64,000 nucleotides of DNA from Agromyces larvae. Lineage in GTDB: Bacteria > Actinomycetota > Actinomycetes > Actinomycetales > Microbacteriaceae. Below the pieces are notes generated by a model. That model was not told where the DNA came from. It saw only the letters and a program-made list of their open reading frames with translations, and made no database searches. Location of the stretch: NCBI RefSeq assembly GCF_022811705.1, contig NZ_CP094528.1, forward strand, positions 1,550,001 through 1,614,000. Reading direction: 5' to 3'. Positions 1-8,404 of this stretch are shown piece after piece. Within the stretch, counting starts at the first letter, position 1, and each line of letters starts with the position of its first letter. A program made the position numbers and the translations under genes.

Positions 1-225
1 CCCGCTGAGCCCGTCGAAGCGGACCAGCCCCCTTCGACAAGCTCAGGGAGCATGAGCCGAAGCCCGCTGAGCCCGTCGAAGCGGACCAGCCCCCTTCGAC
101 AAGCTCAGGGAGCATGAGCCGAAGCCCGCTGAGCCCGTCGAAGCGGACCAGCCCCCTTCGACAAGCTCAGGGAGCATGAGCCGAAGCCGACCCAGCCCCC
201 TTCGACAAGCTCAGGGGGCCGAGCC
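1..225. repeat. 62-bp tandem REP-like repeats
   Basis: Three near-identical 62-bp units start at 1, 63 and 125, followed by a partial unit to about 225. Each unit carries two inversely related words, CTGAGCCCGTCGAAG and CTTCGACAAGCTCAG, so each can fold into a hairpin. The CTTCGACAAGCTCAGGG word is a common intergenic palindromic repeat in GC-rich actinobacteria. The array ends just beyond the stop codon of the protease at 234 and may act as its transcription end. Units have no spacers of differing sequence, so this is not a CRISPR array. Confidence 0.85.
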
Positions 226-233
226 GTCGGTGT

Positions 234-2009
234 TCAGCCCTCGAAGGTGCCGAGGGTGACGTCGACCGACGTGCTCTTGCCGTCGCGGGTGTACGTGAGC
301 GTCGCGTCCGACCCGCCGGCCCGCGCGCGCACCTGCGCGGTGAGGTCGGTCTGGTCCGAGATCGGCACGCCGTTGAACGAGGTGACGACGTCGCCCTCGC
401 GCAGGCCCGCGGCCTCCGCCGCGCCGCCCGGGCTCACCTCGGTGATGAGGGCGCCGACCTCGGTCGCGTCATCCGCCGCCTGAGCCGACGTGACCGTCGC
501 GCCCAGCAGGCCGTGCGTGGCCTCGCCGTTCTCGATGAGCTCGCTCGAGACGCGCTTGGCCAGGTTCGCGGGCACCGCGAACCCGACGCCGATGTTGCCG
601 GCCTCGCCCGACGACCCGCCGGCCGAGAGGATCGCGACGTTGATGCCGATCAGCTTGCCGCTCGCGTCGAGCAGCGCACCGCCTGAGTTGCCGGGGTTGA
701 TGGCCGCGTCGGTCTGCACCACCGGAATCGAGATGGTGCCGCTCGACTGGGTCTGCTGCTGCTGGCCCTCCTGGCCCGGGACGTCGAAGTTCCAGAAGTC
801 GAAGGGGCTCTCCCCCTGCGGCTGCTGCTGCTCGTCGCCGTCGTCAGGGGTGGCCGGCGCCGCCGACGAGGCGACGTCGATGCTGCGGTTGAGCGCGCTG
901 ACGATGCCGTTCGTGACGGTGCCCGACAGGCCGAGCGGCGCACCGATCGCGATCGCCGCGTCGCCCACGTTGAGCTTGTCGGAGTCGGCGAACTCGATCG
1001 GCTCGAGGCCCGAGGCATCCACCAGTTTGATGACCGCGAGGTCGCTGAGCGGGTCGGTGCCGATGAGCTCGGCACCCCACAGCCGACCGTCGCTGGTCTT
1101 GACCTGGATCGACGGATCGCCGGTCGCACCGTCGAGCGTGACGACGTGGGTGTTCGTGAGCACGTAGCCGTCCTCCGAGAGGATCACGCCCGACCCCGTG
1201 CCCGCACCCTGCTGGCTGGACACCGAGATGGTGACGACGCTCGGGCTGGCCGCCGCGGCGACCGCGGTGATCTGGTTCACCGAGTCGGGGTCGTTGACGA
1301 CGATGTTCTGCGGGGTCGCTGCGCTCGTGGACACCGCGGGCTGGTTCTCGTTGATGATGAGCGCGGTGATGCCCGCACCGCCCGCGCCGGCGACCAGGGC
1401 GGTCGCGACGATCGCGGCGGCGACGCCGAACCCGACGCGACGACGCTCGGGCTTGGGCTCGGCCGGCCGGGCGGTCGGCCCGCCGAACGCCGGCGGAACC
1501 TGGGGCACCGATCCGGGCAGCGGCTGGGTCGGCTGCGTCTGCCCCGGGGCCGGAGCCGCGGCGCCGGCGTACGGCAGCGGCGTCGTCGGCTGGGTCTGCG
1601 CGGCGGGCTGGTGCGAGTACTGCGCCGCGTGGTACGGCTGCGGAGACTGGCCCGGCGTGTACACGGTTCCGGTGGGCGCCGCGGGCGCCGCGGGGGCAGC
1701 CGGCGGGGCGACGGGCGCGGGAGCAGCGGTCGGCGCGGGCGCGGCAGCCGGTGCCGCGGCCGCCACCGGCGCGGCAGGTGCGGCAGGCGCCGCAGGCGCG
1801 GCCGGCGCAGCAGGCGCCGCAGCGGGCGCGACGGATGCCTCGTCGGCGACAAACCCGTCGGCCGGCGCCGCAGCAGCTGCCGCGGCGGGCGCAGCAGCCG
1901 CGGCGGTGCCGACCGGCTCGGCCGCAGCCGGTGCGGTTTCGGCGGTCTCGGTGGTCAGGGGCTCGGGAGCGGTCGGCTCCGGGGCCGCGCCGTTCTGGTT
2001 GTCGGTCAT
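234..2009 (-). CDS. HtrA/DegP-like membrane-anchored serine protease (S1C) with PDZ domain
   Basis: 591-aa trypsin-like protease of the HtrA/DegP family, expected to degrade or process misfolded envelope proteins outside the membrane. Residues 1-190 are a cytoplasmic Pro/Ala/Gln-rich tail. A membrane segment spans about 192-219 after basic residues. The protease domain shows the triad in TNTHVV (His288), SDLAVIKL (Asp323) and GNSGG (Ser442). A Gln-rich insert at about 380-425 interrupts the domain, and a PDZ domain covers about 500-590. The ATG at 2009 was chosen because GGAAGGAG lies 5 nt upstream of it; a TTG five codons earlier sits before that ribosome site. It diverges from the aminotransferase at 2156. 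Confidence 0.93.
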   Translation of the reverse strand: MTDNQNGAAPEPTAPEPLTTETAETAPAAAEPVGTAAAAAPAAAAAAAPADGFVADEASVAPAAAPAAPAAPAAPAAPAAPVAAAAPAAAPAPTAAPAPVAPPAAPAAPAAPTGTVYTPGQSPQPYHAAQYSHQPAAQTQPTTPLPYAGAAAPAPGQTQPTQPLPGSVPQVPPAFGGPTARPAEPKPERRRVGFGVAAAIVATALVAGAGGAGITALIINENQPAVSTSAATPQNIVVNDPDSVNQITAVAAAASPSVVTISVSSQQGAGTGSGVILSEDGYVLTNTHVVTLDGATGDPSIQVKTSDGRLWGAELIGTDPLSDLAVIKLVDASGLEPIEFADSDKLNVGDAAIAIGAPLGLSGTVTNGIVSALNRSIDVASSAAPATPDDGDEQQQPQGESPFDFWNFDVPGQEGQQQQTQSSGTISIPVVQTDAAINPGNSGGALLDASGKLIGINVAILSAGGSSGEAGNIGVGFAVPANLAKRVSSELIENGEATHGLLGATVTSAQAADDATEVGALITEVSPGGAAEAAGLREGDVVTSFNGVPISDQTDLTAQVRARAGGSDATLTYTRDGKSTSVDVTLGTFEG

Positions 2010-2155
2010 CGGTGCTCCTTCCAAGCGATCCCTAGTCTCCGCATGGATGCTGTGGAGCGGATCGGCGAAGTCTATGCGCGCGCTATGTCTTCACCCCGAG
2101 TCATCCGCGCGCCCTGGTCAGCGTACCGAGCCGCGCGTGAGCGTACGGTGTGAGC

Positions 2156-3394
2156 ATGACCGGCTCGACACCTCTCCTGCCCTGGCAGCGCACCGCGGCC
2201 GGGGCCGGCCTGCTCGGCGACGACGGCACCGTGCGCGCGACGATCTTCGCCGAGATGAGCGCTCTCGCTGCCCGCACCGGTGCGATCAACCTCGGCCAGG
2301 GCTTCCCCGACGAGGACGGACCGGCTGAGGTGCTCGCCGCCGCCCGCCGCGCGATCGCCGAGGGTGTGAACCAGTATCCGCCCGGCATCGGCATGGCGGT
2401 GCTCCGCGACGCGATCGCGCGCCATCAGCGGCGCTGGTACGGCATCGAACCGGATGCCGCGACCGAGGTGCTGGTCACCGCCGGCGCCACGGAGGCGCTC
2501 GCGGCGACCCTGCTCGCGTACGTCGATGCGGGCGACGAGGTGGTGGCGTTCGAGCCGACCTACGACGCGTACGGCGCGCTCGTCGCACGCGCGGGCGGCG
2601 TGCTGCGCACCGTGCCGCTGCACCGTTCGGTCGAGGGCGACGGCCCCGCGTGGCATCCCGACGCCGATGAGCTGCGGCGCGCGGTCACCGATCGCACCCG
2701 GGTGATCCTCGTGAACTCCCCGCACAATCCGACCGGTGCCGTGCTCGGTCGCGACATCCTCGAACTCATCGTGGAGCTCGCGACCCGGCACGACGCGCTC
2801 ATCGTGACCGACGAGGTGTACGAGCACCTCGTGTTCGGCGGCGGCGCCGACGATCGGCACGTGCCGATCGCGACGCTGCCCGGCGCGTGGGAGCGCACGA
2901 TCTCGATCTCGTCGGGCGGCAAGACGTTCTCGACGACCGGCTGGAAGATCGGCTGGGCGACCGGCCCCGCGCCGCTCATCACGGGGGTGCTCGCGGTGAA
3001 GCAGTACCTCACCTTCGTGAACGGTGCGCCGTTCCAGCCGGCGATCGCGGCGGGACTCGACCTGCCCGACGCCTTCTTCGCCCGGGTCGCCGCGACGCTC
3101 GCGGACAAGCGCGACCTGCTCGCCGACGGGCTGCGCGCGGCCGGCTTCGACGTGTCGCTGCCGCAGGCCGGCTACTTCGCGATCGCGGATGCCGCACCGC
3201 TCGGGTTCTCGGACGCGGACGAGTTCTGCCGCCGGCTCCCCGACCTCGCCGGGGTCGTCGGGGTGCCCGTGTCCGCGCTCGTGCACCCCGAGCGACGCGC
3301 CGAGTACCGCAGTCTCGTTCGGTTCGCGTTCTGCAAGCGCCACGACGTGCTGGCCGAGGCATCCGACCGGCTGTCCCGCCTGACTCCGGCCTGA
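2156..3394 (+). CDS. PLP-dependent class I/II aminotransferase
   Basis: 412-aa fold-type I aminotransferase. The GQGFPDEDGP segment near the N-terminus, the NSPHNPTG segment and the lysine motif SSGGKTFSTTGWKIGW (Lys256 binds pyridoxal phosphate) are diagnostic. The family includes N-succinyldiaminopimelate (DapC-like), kynurenine and methionine aminotransferases; the substrate cannot be fixed from sequence. The ATG at 2156 is preferred over a GTG at 2150 because a TACGGT -10 box ends exactly 6 nt before it, which fits a leaderless transcript (inference). The gene is single and converges on the nitrilase-family gene across a hairpin region. Confidence 0.9.
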   Translation: MTGSTPLLPWQRTAAGAGLLGDDGTVRATIFAEMSALAARTGAINLGQGFPDEDGPAEVLAAARRAIAEGVNQYPPGIGMAVLRDAIARHQRRWYGIEPDAATEVLVTAGATEALAATLLAYVDAGDEVVAFEPTYDAYGALVARAGGVLRTVPLHRSVEGDGPAWHPDADELRRAVTDRTRVILVNSPHNPTGAVLGRDILELIVELATRHDALIVTDEVYEHLVFGGGADDRHVPIATLPGAWERTISISSGGKTFSTTGWKIGWATGPAPLITGVLAVKQYLTFVNGAPFQPAIAAGLDLPDAFFARVAATLADKRDLLADGLRAAGFDVSLPQAGYFAIADAAPLGFSDADEFCRRLPDLAGVVGVPVSALVHPERRAEYRSLVRFAFCKRHDVLAEASDRLSRLTPA

Positions 3395-3458
3395 GCCGCG
3401 CCGGCAAGGCGCGCAAGGTGCGCAAGTGCCAGAGTGCGCGGGTGCGCAAGGTGCGCGG

Positions 3459-3545
3459 GTGCGCAATTCAGGTTCGGAGGTGTGTCGGACCGCCTCCGGC
3501 CCGCCTGCACCCGCGACACGCCGCGCGCCGTCCTGAATTGCGTAC
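3459..3545. terminator. Large inverted repeat between convergent genes
   Basis: Arms at 3459-3472 and 3532-3545 match at 13 of 14 positions (core GCAATTCAGG / CCTGAATTGC). Inside them GGAGG and CCTCC words can form a second stem. Just upstream, from 3405, the word GTGCGC(A/G)A(G) is repeated several times. The element sits between two converging genes, so a bidirectional transcription end is the simplest role; there is no clear T-run. Confidence 0.5.
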
Positions 3546-3586
3546 AGACCGGGCGGGGATCATGAACGGATCGCCGCCCGGGCGGG

Positions 3587-4474
3587 TCAGCGCGGGGCGA
3601 CGCCGAAGCGGCGCAGCTCGAGCGCCGGGTTGAGGCGGCGGGTCGCGTCGATGCGCTCGCGCGAGACCCAGGCGAGCGCGATGTCCGTGCCCTCGCCGAC
3701 GGTGGCGACCTCCACGCCCATCGGGTCGACGATCATGCTGTTGCCGGCACTGACCGGTGCCGGATGGTCGGCCGCGGCGACGTACACCGTGTTCTCGATC
3801 GCCCGCGCGGTGGTGAGTGTGCGCCAGTGCGCCTCCTTCAGCGGCCCGCGCACCCACTCGGCGGGCATCAGGATGACATCCGCACCCGCGTCGACGATGC
3901 GGCGCGACACCTCGGGGAACCGCACGTCGTAGCAGGTCTGCAACCCGAACCGCAGCCCGTGCGCGTCAAACACCTCGGGGTCGGCGAGCTCGCCGGCCTC
4001 GACCCACTCGCTCTCGCGCTGGCCGAACGCGTCGTAGAGGTGCAGCTTGCGATACGTCGCGACGAGCGCACCGTCGGGGGCCAGCGCGACGACCGTGTTG
4101 CGGAACCGCGCGCGGTCCTCGGTCTGCTCGAGCACCCCGGCGACGACGTGCACGCCGAGTTCGCCCGCCAGGTCGGCGAGCGCGTGCACGAACTCGCCGT
4201 CGAGCGGCTCGGCGGCGTCGACCATCTCCTGGCCGGGCGCGGGCGTGAAGCACATCGCGTACTCGGGGAAGACGACGACCCGAGCGCCGCGGGCCGCGGC
4301 GAGACCGGCGAGGCGCGCGATCTCGTGGAGGTTCGCGTCGACGTCGGTCGTGGGTGCGAACTGGGCGACGGCGATCGCGACGGCGGGCGCGACGGCCGGC
4401 TCGGCGGCGCTGTCGGCGGTGTCGGCGGCGGCGGTGTCGGCGGCGGCGGTGTCGGCAGCGGGCGCGGTGCTCAT
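3587..4474 (-). CDS. Carbon-nitrogen hydrolase (nitrilase superfamily, Nit/omega-amidase type)
   Basis: 295-aa cytoplasmic amidase-type enzyme. The catalytic Glu-Lys-Cys triad is visible in VVFPEYAM (Glu71), YRKLHLYD (Lys143) and GLQTCYDVRFPE (Cys181). The Nit-like arrangement suggests hydrolysis of an omega-amide such as deaminated glutathione or alpha-ketoglutaramate; the substrate is inferred only from family resemblance. Residues 1-30 are an Ala/Asp/Thr-rich extension built from repeated AADTA units, so the true start could be a later codon. It is divergent from the hydrolase at 4671. Confidence 0.9.
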   Translation of the reverse strand: MSTAPAADTAAADTAAADTADSAAEPAVAPAVAIAVAQFAPTTDVDANLHEIARLAGLAAARGARVVVFPEYAMCFTPAPGQEMVDAAEPLDGEFVHALADLAGELGVHVVAGVLEQTEDRARFRNTVVALAPDGALVATYRKLHLYDAFGQRESEWVEAGELADPEVFDAHGLRFGLQTCYDVRFPEVSRRIVDAGADVILMPAEWVRGPLKEAHWRTLTTARAIENTVYVAAADHPAPVSAGNSMIVDPMGVEVATVGEGTDIALAWVSRERIDATRRLNPALELRRFGVAPR

Positions 4475-4670
4475 CCCCTCACCCTACGGAGTGCGGCGGC
4501 GGATGGCGCCGCGTGACCGCGGCGGATGCGGAGGTCGGCAGCCGGTCGACGCGCGCATCATCGGCGTGAACGAGGGCCTGTCCCCACGAACCAACGCGGC
4601 CGTGGCGTAGCGGGTCCGGCACGGGCGGGCGTAGGGTTCCCCCGACAGCCGAAGCCTTGGGGGGCCCGCG

Positions 4671-5405
4671 ATGAGCGATGCGACGAAGCCGACGATCGTA
4701 CTGGTGCACGGAGCTTGGGCCGACGGCTCGAGCTGGAACGCTGTGACGAGGGCCCTGCAGGCGCAGGGGTACCCGGTGCTCGTTCCGCCGAACCCGTTGC
4801 GCGGCCTCAGCGAGGACGCGGCGTACCTGGCGTCGTTCCTCGCGCAGCGCACGAACGGCCCGGTGGTGCTCGTCGGCCACTCGTACGGCGGGGCGGTGAT
4901 CACGAACGCGGGCGCCTCGGTGCCGAATGTCCGGGCGCTCGTCTACGTCAACGCGTTCATCCCCGACGAGGGTGAGACGGTCTTGCAGATCCTCGACGGC
5001 TCGGGGTCGGCGCTCGCCGTCGCCGACCCGACGACGGTGTTCGACATCGCCGGATACCCGGGTGCACCCGAGGGCGCCGCCGAGGTCTTCCTGAAGGCCG
5101 ACGTCGTGCACGAGTCGTTCGCCCAGGATCTCGACGAGGCCACCCGCTCGACGATCGTCGCGAGCCAGCGACCCGCGTCCCTCGTGGCGAACGTGACGCC
5201 CTCGGGGCCGCCCGCGTGGCGGTCGCTGCCGAGTTGGGCCGTGATCGGCGTCGACGACCGCGTCATCCCGGTGGCGGTGCTGCGCCGCTTGGCCGAACGC
5301 GCCGGATCCACCGTGACCGAGCTGCCCGGCTCGCACGTGTCGATGGTGTCGCACCCCCAGTCCGCGATCGACGCGATCCTGGCGGCGGCCGCGACGACGA
5401 GCTGA
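4671..5405 (+). CDS. Alpha/beta hydrolase (salicylate esterase-like)
   Basis: 244-aa single-domain alpha/beta hydrolase. LVHGAWADGSSW forms the oxyanion loop, VGHSYGG carries the nucleophile Ser71, and GSHVSMVSHP carries the predicted catalytic His222. This short form resembles plant-type esterases and the bacterial EstC-like group acting on small esters; the substrate is unknown. A TAGGGT -10-like box lies at 4632-4637. The 196-bp gap to the divergent amidase gene holds both promoters. A strong hairpin follows the stop codon. Confidence 0.88.
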   Translation: MSDATKPTIVLVHGAWADGSSWNAVTRALQAQGYPVLVPPNPLRGLSEDAAYLASFLAQRTNGPVVLVGHSYGGAVITNAGASVPNVRALVYVNAFIPDEGETVLQILDGSGSALAVADPTTVFDIAGYPGAPEGAAEVFLKADVVHESFAQDLDEATRSTIVASQRPASLVANVTPSGPPAWRSLPSWAVIGVDDRVIPVAVLRRLAERAGSTVTELPGSHVSMVSHPQSAIDAILAAAATTS

Positions 5406-5425
5406 GACCGCGCTCCGAACAGGAC

Positions 5426-5451
5426 GGTGGCGGGCACTCGTGCCCGCCACC
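5426..5451 (+). terminator. Hairpin terminator after the alpha/beta hydrolase
   Basis: An 11-bp perfect stem (5426-5436 with 5441-5451) closes a 4-nt loop directly after the hydrolase stop codon. It insulates the following promoter region of the HelR-like gene. Confidence 0.7.
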
Positions 5452-5468
5452 TCCAGGATACCGCGGCA

Positions 5469-5507
5469 GGGGGGCCTTGCGGCAAGGGCCCCCGTCTGGC
5501 GCATACT
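5469..5507 (+). promoter_or_regulatory. Rifamycin-associated-element-like inverted repeat and promoter
   Basis: Arms at 5469-5479 and 5483-5493 match at 10 of 11 positions around a CGG spacer: runs of G, then CCTTG, CGG, CAAGG, then runs of C. As I recall it, the published rifamycin-associated element upstream of actinobacterial rifamycin-resistance genes, including helR, has the same GGGGC..TTGC..GCAAGGCCCC architecture. TTGCGG inside the repeat (5477-5482) and CATACT at 5502-5507 could be the -35 and -10 boxes, 19 nt apart. The promoter assignment is inference. Confidence 0.65.
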
Positions 5508-5541
5508 GGTCGGCCGACCGATTCCCGCGCTGGAGTATGCC

Positions 5542-7692
5542 CTGATCACCACCCCGTTCGCCCTGCCCGACCGACTCGCCGCCAAAGCCGCCCCGGCCCT
5601 CGTCGCCGACGACGAACGCCACTTCGCCGCCATCGCCGCACGCCTCGAGCAGGCGCTCGCCGAGGCATCCGATCGGCTCGCGACGCTGCGCCGCCGCCCC
5701 GCCGGTCCCGGCCAGGAGGCCGTGGAGCGCGACCTGGAGATCCATGCGCTCAGCGGGCGCATCCGCATGCTCGGCCGCTTCGGACTCGACCTGTGCCTGG
5801 GGCGCATCGTGCCCGCCGATGGCGGCGCACCCGTGTACCTCGGCCGCCTCGGCCTGTCGGACGACGAGGGCGGGCGCCTGCTCGTCGATTGGCGGTCGCC
5901 GGCAGCCGAGCCGTTCTTCGCCGCGACGCACGGCACGCCGATGGGGCTCGCGAGCCGCCGACGGTATCGCTGGACCCGCGGCCGCATCACCGACTACTGG
6001 GACGAGGTCTTCACCGAGGACGGACTCGAGGATGCCGCGGAGCGCGCCGCACTCGACGATCAGTCGGCGTTCATCGCGAGCCTCGGAGCCGCACGGTCGC
6101 CGCGGATGCGCGACGTGCTCGGCACCATCCAGGCCGATCAGGACGCGATCATCCGCGCGGGCTCGCACGGCGCGCTCGTCGTCGACGGCGGGCCGGGCAC
6201 CGGCAAGACGGTCGTCGCGCTGCACCGCGCCGCCTACCTGCTGTACGCCGACCCCCGCCTGTCGGGCCACCGCGGCGGCGTGCTCGTCGTGGGGCCGCAC
6301 CAGCCGTATCTCGACTACGTGGGCGATGTGCTGCCGGGGCTGGGCGAGGAGGGAGTGGCGACGTGCACGCTGCGCGACCTCGTCCCCGAGGGCGCGACCG
6401 CCCGCCCCGAAGCCGATCCGGCCGTCGCGGCGCTGAAGTCGCGGTCGGGTCTCGTCGACGCCGTCGAGGCGGCGGTGCGCCACTACGAACGCCCGCCGAA
6501 GCGCGGCCTCGAGGTCGAGACGCCGTGGACCGAGGTGTGGATCGGCCCCGAGGACTGGGCCGAGGCGTTCGCCGCGCCCGAACCCGGCACCGCGCACAAT
6601 GTCGCCCGCGACGCGGTGTGGGAGGAACTGCTCGCGATCGTCGTCGACCGCAACGAAGGGGTCGCGGCTCCGCATCTGCTGCACCGGGCCCTCGCCCAGC
6701 ACCCCGAGCTGCGCGCCGCGTTCAACCGCGCGTGGCCGGTGCTCGACCCGGCGGGCGTCGTCGCCGACCTCTGGAGCGTGCCCGCCTACCTGCGGGCCTG
6801 CGCGCCGACGCTGTCGGACGCCGAGGTCGCAGCACTTCAGCGCGACGAGCCGCGAGCCTGGACCGTCTCCGACCTGCCCTACCTCGATGCGGCACGGTTG
6901 CGCATCGGCGACCCCGAGACCTCCCGCCGCGCTCGTCGCCGCGAGGCCGCCCAGGCCGTCGAACGGGAGCAGCGCGAGCTGGTGATGGACCACCTGATCG
7001 CGGCCGACGATTCCGAGATGCAGGTGATGTCGATGCTGCGCCGGCAGGACGCGCAGCACTCGCTCGCCGACGAGTCGGGCCTGCCCGCCGCCGACCCCGA
7101 CGAGCTCGCCGGGCCGTTCGCGCACATCATCGTCGACGAGGCGCAGGAGCTCACCGACGCCGAGTGGCGCATGCTGCTGGCCCGCAACCCGTCGCGCAGC
7201 TTCACCGTCGTCGGCGACCGCGCGCAGGCCAGGCACGGGTTCACCGAGTCGTGGGCGGAGCGTCTCGAGCGTGCCGGTCTCGACCGGGTCGAGCTCGCGT
7301 CGCTGACGGTGAACTACCGCACGCCCGCCGAGGTGATGGCGGCGGCGGAGCCGGTCATCCGTGCCGCGATCCCCGACGCGAACGTGCCGACTTCGATCCG
7401 CGAGAGCGGTCGGCCGGTCGAGTACGCGCCGGTCGCCGCGCTCGACGAGGTGATCGACGGATGGCTCGCCGCCCACGCCGAGGGCGAGGGCATCGCGTGC
7501 GTCATCGGCGACCCGACGTTCGAGCCGCGCCCGCGGGTGCGCTCGCTCACCCCGTCGCTCGCGAAGGGCTTGGAGTTCGACCTCGTGGTGCTCGTGGAGC
7601 CCGAGCGGTTCGGCGCCGGCATCGAGGGGGCCGTCGACCGGTACGTCGCGATGACGCGGGCGACCGGGCAGCTCGTCGTGCTGGCCGGCTGA
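5542..7692 (+). CDS. helR: HelR/HelD-like RNA polymerase-recycling motor ATPase
   Basis: About 716-aa UvrD-like SF1 ATPase of the HelD/HelR group, which dislodges RNA polymerase from DNA; HelR proteins protect the polymerase from rifamycins. An N-terminal helical arm (ADDERHFAAIAARLEQAL) and the segment LVDWRSPAAEPFF are typical. Walker A GGPGTGKT lies near residue 216 and Walker B IIVDEAQELTD near 530; the C-terminal motor ends with AMTRATGQLVVL. The frame is open from 5440, but those codons precede the proposed promoter. The CTG at 5542 has GGAG 6 nt upstream and fits the usual N-terminus, so it is the tentative start. Substrate and drug link are from family knowledge. Confidence 0.85.
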   Translation: MITTPFALPDRLAAKAAPALVADDERHFAAIAARLEQALAEASDRLATLRRRPAGPGQEAVERDLEIHALSGRIRMLGRFGLDLCLGRIVPADGGAPVYLGRLGLSDDEGGRLLVDWRSPAAEPFFAATHGTPMGLASRRRYRWTRGRITDYWDEVFTEDGLEDAAERAALDDQSAFIASLGAARSPRMRDVLGTIQADQDAIIRAGSHGALVVDGGPGTGKTVVALHRAAYLLYADPRLSGHRGGVLVVGPHQPYLDYVGDVLPGLGEEGVATCTLRDLVPEGATARPEADPAVAALKSRSGLVDAVEAAVRHYERPPKRGLEVETPWTEVWIGPEDWAEAFAAPEPGTAHNVARDAVWEELLAIVVDRNEGVAAPHLLHRALAQHPELRAAFNRAWPVLDPAGVVADLWSVPAYLRACAPTLSDAEVAALQRDEPRAWTVSDLPYLDAARLRIGDPETSRRARRREAAQAVEREQRELVMDHLIAADDSEMQVMSMLRRQDAQHSLADESGLPAADPDELAGPFAHIIVDEAQELTDAEWRMLLARNPSRSFTVVGDRAQARHGFTESWAERLERAGLDRVELASLTVNYRTPAEVMAAAEPVIRAAIPDANVPTSIRESGRPVEYAPVAALDEVIDGWLAAHAEGEGIACVIGDPTFEPRPRVRSLTPSLAKGLEFDLVVLVEPERFGAGIEGAVDRYVAMTRATGQLVVLAG

Positions 7693-7730
7693 CGGGGCCG
7701 CGGCGGGGTCGTCCGAGGAGGCGCCAACCT

Positions 7731-7949
7731 GTGAGTGCACACATGTTCGGCGACCATACTCCGGAAATGACGATCATTCACGAACCGCGGGCGCCGAGCG
7801 CCACGGTCGCCCACCGCCCACCGGCTCCGGCCGACCACCGCGACACGCGGTTCTGGGCGCACTTCGGCGAACACTCATCGAGCCCGACCCGCTGGTCCGA
7901 CAGCGCGAAGGCCTCCTGGAGCCCCGCGCTCCCCGACCTCGCCAACTGA
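7731..7949 (+). CDS. Small hypothetical protein (72 aa)
   Basis: No recognised family. The product is Pro/His/Ser-rich and hydrophilic with no membrane segment. GTG at 7731 has AGGAGG 9 nt upstream; in-frame ATG codons at 7743 and 7767 are alternatives. Its TGA overlaps the ATG of the next gene, which suggests translational coupling and supports it being real. It lies 38 bp after helR, possibly in the same transcript. Confidence 0.5.
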   Translation: MSAHMFGDHTPEMTIIHEPRAPSATVAHRPPAPADHRDTRFWAHFGEHSSSPTRWSDSAKASWSPALPDLAN

Positions 7950-8401
7950 TGGACGACCCGCAGATCCCGGGCGACGACGCCTTCGGGGTCACCCACGTGG
8001 TCATCGGTGAGCTGCCCCCGACGATCGGCACCCCGAACGAGCCCGACCGCTACGACGTCGCCGCGGTCTTCACCCGTCGGCCGACCCCCGAGGAACTCCG
8101 CCTGCTGGCATCGCCCGAGGTCACGACCCGACTGCACGACGCGGGCTACCCCGACGTGGCGCTGAAGCCCGTCGACCGACGCCTCGTCATCGAACGAACC
8201 AACCTCGCCGAGCTCGCGGACGGACTCGCGCCGCTCATCGGCGAGATCCTCAGCGACATCGGACGCCAGGCCGAGGAACGGCAGCGCGAACACGACGCCG
8301 CGTCCGCCGAGCGCGCACGCGGCGAGGAGCGCCGGGCCGCGGACGTGCTGGATGCCGCCAAGCGCATCGACTTCCGCGCGCACCGGTCGATCTACCAGTA
8401 G
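7949..8401 (+). CDS. Hypothetical protein (150 aa)
   Basis: Not recognised. The first half alternates strands and helices with acidic residues. The second half (about 95-140) is a charged helix, probably coiled coil, rich in Glu, Arg and Ala. It has no signal peptide or membrane segment. It overlaps the preceding small gene by ATGA and is followed 3 nt later by another small frame, so 7731-8707 looks like a three-gene unit downstream of helR. Confidence 0.6.
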   Translation: MDDPQIPGDDAFGVTHVVIGELPPTIGTPNEPDRYDVAAVFTRRPTPEELRLLASPEVTTRLHDAGYPDVALKPVDRRLVIERTNLAELADGLAPLIGEILSDIGRQAEERQREHDAASAERARGEERRAADVLDAAKRIDFRAHRSIYQ

Positions 8402-8404
8402 GCG

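Noticed and set aside
1..225. CRISPR-like array
   Set aside because: Units are contiguous and identical with no unique spacers, and no cas gene is near.
2072..3466. 464-aa minus-strand frame over the aminotransferase
   Set aside because: Arg/His/Glu-rich shadow without domains; the plus-strand aminotransferase has the catalytic lysine motif.
5263..7740. 825-aa minus-strand open frame over helR
   Set aside because: Shadow of the helR codons; helR has complete ATPase motifs on the plus strand.
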